The notes below the pieces were generated by a model. The model had not been told where the DNA came from. It was given only the letters and a program-made list of their open reading frames with translations, and made no database searches. This document shows, piece by piece, positions 1 to 6,054 of a stretch of 64,000 nucleotides of DNA; the stretch's first letter is position 1; each line of letters opens with the position of its first letter. The DNA comes from Paenibacillus chibensis (GTDB lineage: Bacteria; Bacillota; Bacilli; Paenibacillales; Paenibacillaceae). Position numbers and translations under genes: made by a program. The stretch covers positions 62,001 to 126,000 of the forward strand of contig NZ_BIMK01000007.1 in NCBI RefSeq assembly GCF_004001045.1. Reading direction: 5' to 3'.

Positions 1-267
1 GCCGTGGATCCAGAGCCGTTGCAACCATTCTGACGCCTCTCTGCCATATGGTGGATTAAGCCATATGCGCCCCAACCATTCTTGTTCCAACCCGTTATCC
101 AGAACCGAGTAATGCTGTTTTGCGGTATCCCACGGACGATTAACCGGAGAACATGGATCAAGATCAAACGGGCCAAGATCATGGACAATTTCGGGTGGCG
201 TCAACCATTCGTCCTTAAGCATTCGCGCTGATTGATGCCCTCCCATACCGACCACTCTGGTACTCAT
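1..267 (-). CDS. Phage-type DNA N-6-adenine methyltransferase, N-terminal part (cut by window edge)
   Basis: The first 89 codons of a gene that runs off the left edge. The start is an ATG preceded by a good ribosome site (GGGAGGAAG, then TC). The protein begins MSTRVVGMGGHQSARM, continues with a DEWLTPPEIV stretch and a DLDPCSP motif, and contains NPPYG near residue 75. That order fits the phage 'Dam' family (DNA N-6-adenine-methyltransferase), in which a D/NPPY motif forms the adenine-binding catalytic loop. The expected role is methylation of adenine in phage or host DNA, for example to escape restriction. It is the last visible gene of a minus-strand run starting at the integrase, which supports a mobile-element origin. 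Sequence specificity cannot be read from this fragment. Confidence 0.8.
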   Translation of the reverse strand, partial: MSTRVVGMGGHQSARMLKDEWLTPPEIVHDLGPFDLDPCSPVNRPWDTAKQHYSVLDNGLEQEWLGRIWLNPPYGREASEWLQRLWIHG

Positions 268-295
268 GACTTCCTCCCAACTGTGCTTTTTATGT

Positions 296-655
296 CTACT
301 GCGCACATACTTTGGGCGTCAGGCACCCGTCAATCACCCGCGTCATCTCATCGACCGCCTCCGCATAAATCCGTAGTGCTTCCGCCAATGTCTCGGCGCG
401 GTTAACGTCAGTATCACGCATGATCGCCGCCTTGGTTGCCGCAGTCAGCCCGACATCATTTAGCGGGTAGTAGCCGACGTCCTTCCACGTTTCGCGGATT
501 GGCGGTGGCGCTGCGTGTTCCTCCGCTTTGTAGGCGGGTGATTTCGTAGGGTCGACGAGGTGGCGGCGCTGTAATACGAGCTGCTTGTTGGCCGGCGACC
601 GGTCCGTTTCGTCCGTGGTCAGGCGGTAATTAGGCGTTATGGATACGTTTAACAT
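296..655 (-). CDS. Small hypothetical protein of the mobile element (119 aa)
   Basis: A 119-residue protein with an ATG start behind AAGGAGGAATCGCA. It lies 28 bp before the methyltransferase start and 19 bp after the sigma-factor gene, so it is probably cotranscribed with both. There is no signal peptide or membrane segment. The N-terminal half is rich in basic and polar residues, and the C-terminal half looks helical (TLAEALRIYAEAVDEMTRVI). I do not recognise the family. Good ribosome site, tight spacing and codon-like composition support a real gene; the position suggests a phage accessory protein. Confidence 0.65.
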   Translation of the reverse strand: MLNVSITPNYRLTTDETDRSPANKQLVLQRRHLVDPTKSPAYKAEEHAAPPPIRETWKDVGYYPLNDVGLTAATKAAIMRDTDVNRAETLAEALRIYAEAVDEMTRVIDGCLTPKVCAQ

Positions 656-674
656 TGCGATTCCTCCTTCGTAA

Positions 675-1355
675 TTAGGCGGCCAATTCAGCCGCTTGAT
701 CTTGCGTGTACGCCGCGCGGATTTGACTGATACTCTTCGTTACCAGTTGTCGCGAGACTCCGAGGACTTCGGCAATCTGCGCTTGCGTACGCCCTTCCAT
801 TAGTAAGCGGACTATGCGAACATTACGCGGACTCAGGCTCGCAAGGAAAGACTCAACGTGGATTCCGGTAAAGTCCGAAGTTGACGAATAGCGAACGGAA
901 CTGCCCGGGTCTTCTTCCGCATCGATATATGACTCGTTCCTTAAACGCAGGCCTTCGAGCGCACTCGCGGCCATCTTTACGGTGATGCCGAGTTTAGCGG
1001 CGATTTCGCATGGCGGCGCATCTTCGAGTGAGTGGCGCTTAATCTTAGCGGCGTAACCGAGAATATGAACCGGTAGCCGCACGTTCTTATCCGTCCCCAT
1101 CGATAGGAATCTGCGAATGACTCCGTGAATATACGAGGTCGCGAACGTTGAGAATGCGTACGCCGGGTCCGCATAATTGTCGTAGGCGCGAATGAGTCCG
1201 AGCGTACCCTCACTTATCACGTCTTCTTGCGAGATACGTAGCGCTGCAGCTCGGCGACGGTAGCGCCAGGCAATCGATTTGACGAGCGGCAAGTTTGCGA
1301 TGATATGTTCATCGCGCGGTCCGAGAAGTGGATTATCGGGATGATTACGAGTCAT
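675..1355 (-). CDS. Phage-type sigma-70 family RNA polymerase sigma factor
   Basis: A 226-residue protein with an ATG start after CGGAGGTATTCACGCC. Residues about 20-85 resemble sigma region 2 (NLPLVKSIAWRYRRRA, then DVISEGTLGLIRAYDNY and FSTFATSYIHGVIRRF, the region 2.3/2.4 core-binding and -10 recognition part). Residues about 172-212 form a region 4 helix-turn-helix (LSPRNVRIVRLLMEGRTQAQ, then IAEVLGVSRQ). Region 3 is reduced. Its size and architecture resemble sigma factors of Firmicute prophages and integrative elements, where they switch on late or transfer genes. Its target promoter cannot be deduced. It sits between the HTH gene and a small unknown gene on the same strand. Confidence 0.85.
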   Translation of the reverse strand: MTRNHPDNPLLGPRDEHIIANLPLVKSIAWRYRRRAAALRISQEDVISEGTLGLIRAYDNYADPAYAFSTFATSYIHGVIRRFLSMGTDKNVRLPVHILGYAAKIKRHSLEDAPPCEIAAKLGITVKMAASALEGLRLRNESYIDAEEDPGSSVRYSSTSDFTGIHVESFLASLSPRNVRIVRLLMEGRTQAQIAEVLGVSRQLVTKSISQIRAAYTQDQAAELAA

Positions 1356-1674
1356 GGCGTGAATACCTCCGTTTATTTGCGGGCGGCGCGGCGGCCGGTA
1401 CCGTTATGGTTTTCTTCTTCGAATAACCCTTCGCGTATCTAATCTATTACTTATATATTTTTCTTCGCGTAAGGAACTTAATCATTGAAGGGTTTCGATA
1501 TTAACCGTTTCGCAAGGAACGTTAGTTTCGAAGCGATATGTTTTCTTCTTCGTTTTAACTCGCGGTAATCTTTTATCTAGTTCTTAATGGCTCTTGTTAA
1601 AAGACTGGTTATAGTTAGTGTCTTCTTTAGCCGTGTCGGTGTTCACCATGTCGGTATTCGCGGACATGGATACG
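1356..1674. other. 319-bp non-coding stretch upstream of the sigma-factor gene
   Basis: No convincing gene. The stretch is AT-richer than its neighbours and contains short near-repeats: GTTTTCTTCTTCG near 1408 and again near 1538, and two related segments TTCGCGTAAGGAACTTA near 1463 and TTTCGCAAGGAACGTTA near 1508. On the minus strand an AT-rich TATATAAGTAATAG lies about 90 bp before the sigma-factor start and could be a promoter core, but no clear -35 box goes with it. Repeated motifs in front of a phage regulatory gene suggest operator sites. This is inference only. Confidence 0.3.
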
Positions 1675-2091
1675 CTAACCTGTATCAAGAGCCTCGACCT
1701 CCGCATCAAATATCGCAAGCTGACTTATCGGCAGCACCGTATATCGCGTGTTCTGCCACATTCCCTTCGGCGATCGTTCACGAATAGTCCGAATTACCGG
1801 GCGCCCATTCCACCGATATTCCGTCAGTTTTTTAACGTAACGGTTCGCCGTCTGCCGGTTAACCCCGAGGTATCTCGCTATCTGATCCTGCGTAGGATAG
1901 CAGTTACCTTGCGCATCCATAAACGATGCGATCACGCAAAGTGTCGTCCAGTTCTGCGCCCCCATATCCGCAATGAGGCCGGCCTTGGCGGCATCAACGT
2001 ACATCTTAACGAATATGCGCGTTTCGGTGGCTCCGGATGTGACGGAGTATTCCGTTTGCGATTCTACGCTAACGAGTTTCTGTTCGGACAT
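1675..2091 (-). CDS. Helix-turn-helix protein of phage replication/regulation type
   Basis: A 138-residue protein. I place the start at the ATG giving MSEQKLVSVESQTEY, because AAAGGAGG lies 8 bases before it; a longer in-frame reading starting further upstream lacks a ribosome site. Residues about 45-100 (NWTTLCVIASFMDAQGNCYP, then TQDQIARYLGVNRQTANRYV) match the winged helix-turn-helix that begins many phage replisome-organiser and DnaD-like proteins, where a 'cytology' strand precedes TQxxIAxxLG. The C-terminal DnaD domain is absent, so a regulatory role is equally possible. It lies between the integrase and the sigma factor on the same strand, separated from the integrase by a terminator. 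Confidence 0.7.
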   Translation of the reverse strand: MSEQKLVSVESQTEYSVTSGATETRIFVKMYVDAAKAGLIADMGAQNWTTLCVIASFMDAQGNCYPTQDQIARYLGVNRQTANRYVKKLTEYRWNGRPVIRTIRERSPKGMWQNTRYTVLPISQLAIFDAEVEALDTG

Positions 2092-2151
2092 TATGCGGCC
2101 TCCTTTCGATGAATATAAGGACAAAAATTCCGCAAGTTGGGACATCCGGGC

Positions 2152-2191
2152 AAAAAAAATAACGCCCAATCCCGAAGGAATGAGCGTTATT
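2152..2191 (-). terminator. Intrinsic terminator after the integrase gene
   Basis: On the minus strand GCGTTATT follows a stem whose outer arms are AATAACGC (2158-2165 and 2184-2191, plus-strand reading) and ends in a run of eight T. It begins 1 bp after the integrase stop codon, so the integrase probably forms its own transcription unit. Confidence 0.75.
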
Positions 2192-2192
2192 C

Positions 2193-3140
2193 TTATATTT
2201 TTGTATTTCTCTTCACTTTACTATTCAAAACCGTGTTTAATGGGCTTGCTTTCTGGTGCTCCATTTTTAAATCGTTGTTTACTAAAGCAATATATTTTCT
2301 GGTCATTTCCATTGTGCTGTGTCCCAGCGCTTTTTGGGCCGAGAAAGCATTAGCCCCATTTCTTAAAAACTCCAACGCGAAGACGTGTCGGAGATCATAC
2401 GGACGTATGTGCCTTCCGATTTGGTTGGAGTATATCTCCATTCGATCGCCCCAGGTATGCCGGTTGAGTGGGCGCCCCTCATACGAGCAGAAAATCGGAG
2501 TTTCCTCCGACCAATCTTCCGATCGAACAGCGATTAACTTGCGAATAGACTTTACGGTAATATCCGAGAGTGGCAGCGTTCTTGCAACGCGCCCTTTCGC
2601 GACCTTCGATGGCACGTACATTTCTCGTGCAGAAGCATTAAAGTCCTGCGGTATTAGACGCGTTGCCTCTGACGGCCGGATGCCGGTATCCAACGTAAGA
2701 AGTATTAGCGTATAGTCACGCAACCCAACAAATGTTGACTGATCCGGCGCATTAAGCAGCGCACTCAACACATCAACTTCGATCGATACCGCGCGGTTTT
2801 CTGTCTTCCGCTTCTTCATGCCCGAAAGGGGATTGTTGCTTAAATACCCCGTTTCCACGCACCAGGAGATAAAAGCTCTTGTATAAACAAGACGGTTGTT
2901 GAACGTCGCCGGCGCAATTTCTTCGGACAAATGTGCGAACACGGATTCTTTCAGGTCATCATCCGAATCCCACGCGTTAGGAAACCGTTTCATCAGTAAC
3001 GACACAGTCCGCTCATAATCCGAAATTGTTTGTCCGCTGATTCCGTCCTTTATGCGTTTGTGGTCGATAAATTCCGTAAGAACCTCTCGCCAATGGGGCC
3101 GCTCCCCTGCTCGCGTATTAATACTTCGTACCCTTGCCAA
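2193..3140 (-). CDS. Tyrosine-type site-specific recombinase (integrase)
   Basis: I choose the TTG start at 3140 (315 residues) because GGAGGGAGG stands 9 bases before it; another TTG at 3224 would add 28 residues without a comparable site. Residues about 10-100 form the SAM-like core-binding domain (SGQTISDYERTVSLLMKRF). The catalytic domain shows Arg155 (GIRPSEATR), box II YDLRH at 248-252 with Tyr replacing the usual first His, LGHSTM with His274, and the nucleophile Tyr283 (TRKYIAL). It should join and resolve the element at its attachment site. It reads away from tRNA-Leu(UAA), the typical arrangement of integrases that use a tRNA 3' end as target. Confidence 0.93.
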   Translation of the reverse strand: MARVRSINTRAGERPHWREVLTEFIDHKRIKDGISGQTISDYERTVSLLMKRFPNAWDSDDDLKESVFAHLSEEIAPATFNNRLVYTRAFISWCVETGYLSNNPLSGMKKRKTENRAVSIEVDVLSALLNAPDQSTFVGLRDYTLILLTLDTGIRPSEATRLIPQDFNASAREMYVPSKVAKGRVARTLPLSDITVKSIRKLIAVRSEDWSEETPIFCSYEGRPLNRHTWGDRMEIYSNQIGRHIRPYDLRHVFALEFLRNGANAFSAQKALGHSTMEMTRKYIALVNNDLKMEHQKASPLNTVLNSKVKRNTKI

Positions 3141-3202
3141 AACAAAAACGCCTCCCTCCGTATAAAACGAAGATGAGGCGCTCTGTGCGCGAGTCCTGTG
3201 TA

Positions 3203-3233
3203 CCTGCGTGAGTTGGCGATTCAACTACGCAGG
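3203..3233. repeat. Inverted repeat between integrase start and tRNA-Leu
   Basis: CCTGCGTGAGTTG (3203-3215) and CAACTACGCAGG (3222-3233) pair with one bulged base and a 6-base loop. It lies just before the integrase coding region, inside the possible leader and next to the presumed attachment site. It might be a protein-binding arm site of the recombinase or an RNA hairpin controlling integrase expression; there is no T-run, so it is not a simple terminator. Confidence 0.5.
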
Positions 3234-3289
3234 ACCTCTCGTTATGTAGCGTACATTTAACGCTGATGTAACCGCGATTTTTCGTAGTA

Positions 3290-3375
3290 TGCCGAGGACC
3301 GGGATCGAACCGGTACGGTAGTCACCTACCGCAGGATTTTAAGTCCTGTGCGTCTGCCAATTCCGCCACCCCGGC
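3290..3375 (-). tRNA. tRNA-Leu (anticodon TAA)
   Basis: An 86-nt class II tRNA. The acceptor arms GCCGGGG and CCTCGGC pair, the anticodon arm is CAGGA-CTTAAAA-TCCTG giving anticodon TAA, a long variable arm GGTAG-GTGA-CTACC is present and the T loop is GGTTCGATCC. The discriminator is A and CCA is not encoded. It decodes UUA leucine codons. Its 3' end faces the integrase, which makes it the likely attachment gene of the element on its left. Confidence 0.95.
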
Positions 3376-3550
3376 AAGGGGCTTGTAATTCAGTGCATTA
3401 GCTTTCGTTCGCACCGACGAATAAGAATATACCATGAAATTAATGATCCTGTCAACCAATTTTAGCTGGTAAAATGAAATCATTTTTCATCAGCTCCATC
3501 CATCTGTGCCTTCTACACGCCGTCCTGGTATGATGAATGTCATCTCACTG

Positions 3551-3605
3551 TTGACAACCGAACAGAAATAGCTTAGGTTATCACTATTCAATAAATCAAT
3601 TGAAT
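3551..3605 (+). promoter_or_regulatory. Promoter and ArsR-type operator candidate
   Basis: A TTGACA box (3551-3556) is followed 17 bases later by TAGGTT (3574-3579), a weak -10 box. Immediately after lies a perfect inverted repeat ATTCAAT-N6-ATTGAAT (3586-3605), resembling the AT-rich palindromes bound by ArsR/SmtB repressors. It sits 19 bp before the start of the ArsR-like gene, so autoregulation is likely. Confidence 0.55.
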
Positions 3606-3623
3606 GGTTGAGGTGATGATGTA

Positions 3624-4289
3624 ATGAACGAGAGAGAGTTTAGAGACGGGCTATTCACAGAATTCGCACGGATCGGCAAATGCTTATCCAGCCCAAAAAG
3701 ATTAGAAATTTTAGACGTACTTACACAAGGTCCAAAATCTGTAGAGAGCATATCCAAGATGACTTCGATGTCAATCGCAAACGTCTCCCAACATTTGCAA
3801 ACCCTGTATTACGCTAAACTTGTTGATTTTAAAAAACACGGGAATTACGTTTTCTACGAATTAGCCGATTCCGCTGTTTTTCATTTCCTGAACTCTTTGT
3901 ATGGGCTCTCGGAGAAGCAGCTTATAGAGGTACAGCACATCAAGGAACAATTCATGGGTCAATTCACTGATGTAGAAGGCGTTACAATGGATGAATTATC
4001 AAAACGACTTGAATCCGGGGAAGTTACCCTTCTGGATGTTCGCCCTACAGATGAATTTGAAGCTGCCCATATTCCGGGAGCCATCTCGATCCCGATTGAA
4101 GAATTGGCTGAGCAGTTGTCGGCTTTGCCGCAAGATACGAAGATTGTTGCCTACTGTCGCGGTCCTTATTGTTTGATGGCGATACGGGCGATTGAAATGC
4201 TAAAGGCGCAGGGATATGATGCGGGCCACCTGGATAAAAGCGTTCATGATTGGAACGACTACGTAAAAAAAGCAGCGTTGGCTCCGTAA
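3624..4289 (+). CDS. ArsR/SmtB-family regulator fused to a rhodanese domain
   Basis: A 221-residue protein with an ATG start after GAGGTGATGATGTA. Residues about 10-95 form an ArsR-type winged helix (SPKRLEILDVLTQGPKSVES, then MSIANVSQHLQTLY). The classical ELCVC metal-binding motif is missing from the recognition region. Residues about 120-215 form a rhodanese domain (LLDVRPTDEFEAAHIPGAIS) with the active-site loop CRGPYC, whose first Cys is the presumed persulfide carrier. Such fusions are known in Bacilli and are thought to sense reactive sulfur or redox state. It is cotranscribed with the MFS transporter 22 bp downstream. The inducer is not known from sequence. Confidence 0.88.
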   Translation: MNEREFRDGLFTEFARIGKCLSSPKRLEILDVLTQGPKSVESISKMTSMSIANVSQHLQTLYYAKLVDFKKHGNYVFYELADSAVFHFLNSLYGLSEKQLIEVQHIKEQFMGQFTDVEGVTMDELSKRLESGEVTLLDVRPTDEFEAAHIPGAISIPIEELAEQLSALPQDTKIVAYCRGPYCLMAIRAIEMLKAQGYDAGHLDKSVHDWNDYVKKAALAP

Positions 4290-4311
4290 ACATGGGGTAA
4301 GGAGGTTAAGG

Positions 4312-5598
4312 ATGGAAATTGCACGGAATTCAACTAAACAACAGGAAATCATACGAAGCTACACGGAATCCTCGGTTAAACAGCAGGGATTGTATCGCCG
4401 AACCTTAGTTACCGTGATATTTTCTCAAATTTTCGGAGGAGCTGGACTTGCGGCCGGAGTCACGGTGGGTGCGTTACTGGCGCAGGATATGCTTGGCACA
4501 GATAACTTCACGGGGATACCCACGGCCTTGTTTACATTAGGTTCAGCCATTGCGGCGTTATTGGTGGGAAGATACTCTCAGAAGCGCGGGAGAAGAATCG
4601 GACTGGGTATGGGATTTATTACTGGCGGGATCGGAGCCATCGGGGTCATCATCGCTGCCGTTTTACATAGTATTTGGCTGCTTCTCCCCTCACTTCTTAT
4701 TTACGGTGCAGGTACTGCGACAAATTTACAAGCCCGGTATGCCGGGACGGATCTCGCTTCATCGAAACAGCGGGCTACCGCAGCAAGCATGGCAATGGTA
4801 TTTACAACCTTCGGAGCCGTGGCCGGTCCGAATTTAGTTAACGTCACAGGAGATTTTGCTCTTTCCATAGGTGTTCCCAGTTTAGGGGGGCCATTTATTT
4901 TGGCTGCGGCAGCCTATATTATAGCTGGAATTATACTTCTTATATTTCTCCGTCCGGATCCACTTTTGATCGCGAATGCTCTTGCTAACCGTTCGGTTGA
5001 GGCCACTTCTCAGCCACGGGAGCAGCAAGAATCCACGACAGAAAAAAGAGGCGTCATTCTTGGAGCCGCCGTCATGATTGCAACTCAAATTGTCATGGTT
5101 GCGATCATGACCATGACACCTGTACATATGAGGCACCACGGGCATGGGCTAAGCGATGTCGGATTGGTCATCGGCTTTCATATCGGTTCGATGTATCTTC
5201 CATCATTAATCACGGGTATTCTGGTGGATAAAATCGGACGCAAAAAAATGGCCATCGCTTCGGGACTAACCTTACTGATGGCCGGAATTGCAGCCGCGCT
5301 TGCCCCTGCCAACTCCATGATCATGTTAATCGTTGCACTTTCCCTTCTAGGGCTGGGATGGAATTTTGGCTTGATTAGCGGAACGGCTCTTATTGTTGAC
5401 TCCACAACGGGTAATAACAGAGCCAAGATACAAGGCTCGGTAGACGTCCTAATCGCGCTCGCTGGCGCATCTGGAGGAGCGCTCTCCGGCATGGTTGTTG
5501 CCCACTCCAGTTATGCCGCGCTCTCTTATACCGGAAGCTTCCTGTCATTATTATTAATTCCGATCATGCTTTGGCCGAATAAAAAGAAAACATTATAA
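4312..5598 (+). CDS. MFS transporter
   Basis: A 428-residue protein with an ATG start after AAGGAGGTTAAGG. It has about 12 hydrophobic segments in two halves separated by a hydrophilic stretch (about residues 215-245, rich in E, Q, R and S). The cytoplasmic loop between helices 2 and 3 reads GRYSQKRGRRIG, the MFS signature loop, and a matching DKIGRKKMA lies in the second half. It should be a plasma-membrane secondary transporter; the substrate is unknown. Being downstream of an ArsR-rhodanese regulator suggests export of a thiol-reactive, sulfur or metal compound, but that is inference. Confidence 0.88.
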   Translation: MEIARNSTKQQEIIRSYTESSVKQQGLYRRTLVTVIFSQIFGGAGLAAGVTVGALLAQDMLGTDNFTGIPTALFTLGSAIAALLVGRYSQKRGRRIGLGMGFITGGIGAIGVIIAAVLHSIWLLLPSLLIYGAGTATNLQARYAGTDLASSKQRATAASMAMVFTTFGAVAGPNLVNVTGDFALSIGVPSLGGPFILAAAAYIIAGIILLIFLRPDPLLIANALANRSVEATSQPREQQESTTEKRGVILGAAVMIATQIVMVAIMTMTPVHMRHHGHGLSDVGLVIGFHIGSMYLPSLITGILVDKIGRKKMAIASGLTLLMAGIAAALAPANSMIMLIVALSLLGLGWNFGLISGTALIVDSTTGNNRAKIQGSVDVLIALAGASGGALSGMVVAHSSYAALSYTGSFLSLLLIPIMLWPNKKKTL

Positions 5599-5655
5599 GT
5601 TAATTTTAAAAAGAGCTCGTTCACATTATGGCAGCCGGATTTTCATGTAAAAAAG

Positions 5656-5700
5656 AAGCGGCGATTCTAAGATGAACATGCATCTAGATTGCCGCTTTTT
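5656..5700 (+). terminator. Intrinsic terminator of the ArsR-MFS operon
   Basis: AAGCGGCGATTCTAAGATG and CATCTAGATTGCCGCTT form a long stem with small bulges and a short loop, followed by TTTTT. It stands 58 bp after the MFS stop codon. Confidence 0.8.
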
Positions 5701-5817
5701 ACTTTCGAATACTTCCGTCGCCCCTTCTCCTCACCCTCGTTCTAAGTATGCGCACTCAGGTCGCTCCAGAGAGATGAGGAACCAATTCTTTTGCAGGCGA
5801 GATGTTCGAGCACAATC

Positions 5818-5845
5818 AAAAATCCCTTGCTTTCGCAAGGGATTT
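5818..5845 (-). terminator. Terminator of the tRNA-fMet/tRNA-Ile operon
   Basis: AATCCCTTGC and GCAAGGGATT pair around a TTTC/GAAA loop, with a T-run on the minus strand. It lies 9 bp beyond the 3' exon of the split tRNA-Ile, so the unspliced transcript should end here. Confidence 0.8.
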
Positions 5846-5956
5846 CTCTGTAGTGGGCCCTGAGGGACTCGAACCCCCGACCAGTCGGTGTGCTGATAGG
5901 TAACTTTGGGCTTTTACCGCGGCCGCGGCAGTCAGCTTAATAGTTTTCCCCCAGTT

Positions 5957-5992
5957 ATCACCGTACGTGCGACTTTCGACGCATACGGCGAC
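5957..5992 (-). ncRNA. Group II intron domain V
   Basis: The minus strand shows the domain V hairpin: CCGTA pairs with TACGG, a two-base CG bulge follows, TGCG pairs with CGCA and the loop holds the GAAA tetraloop. The catalytic triad position reads CGC rather than the more common AGC. It is 62 bases downstream of the maturase stop codon, as expected. Confidence 0.9.
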
Positions 5993-6054
5993 CCATCAAG
6001 TGTGAAGCAGATGATCTAGTTACGTTAAGCATATCGGTTTAGAGTACACAGCCA

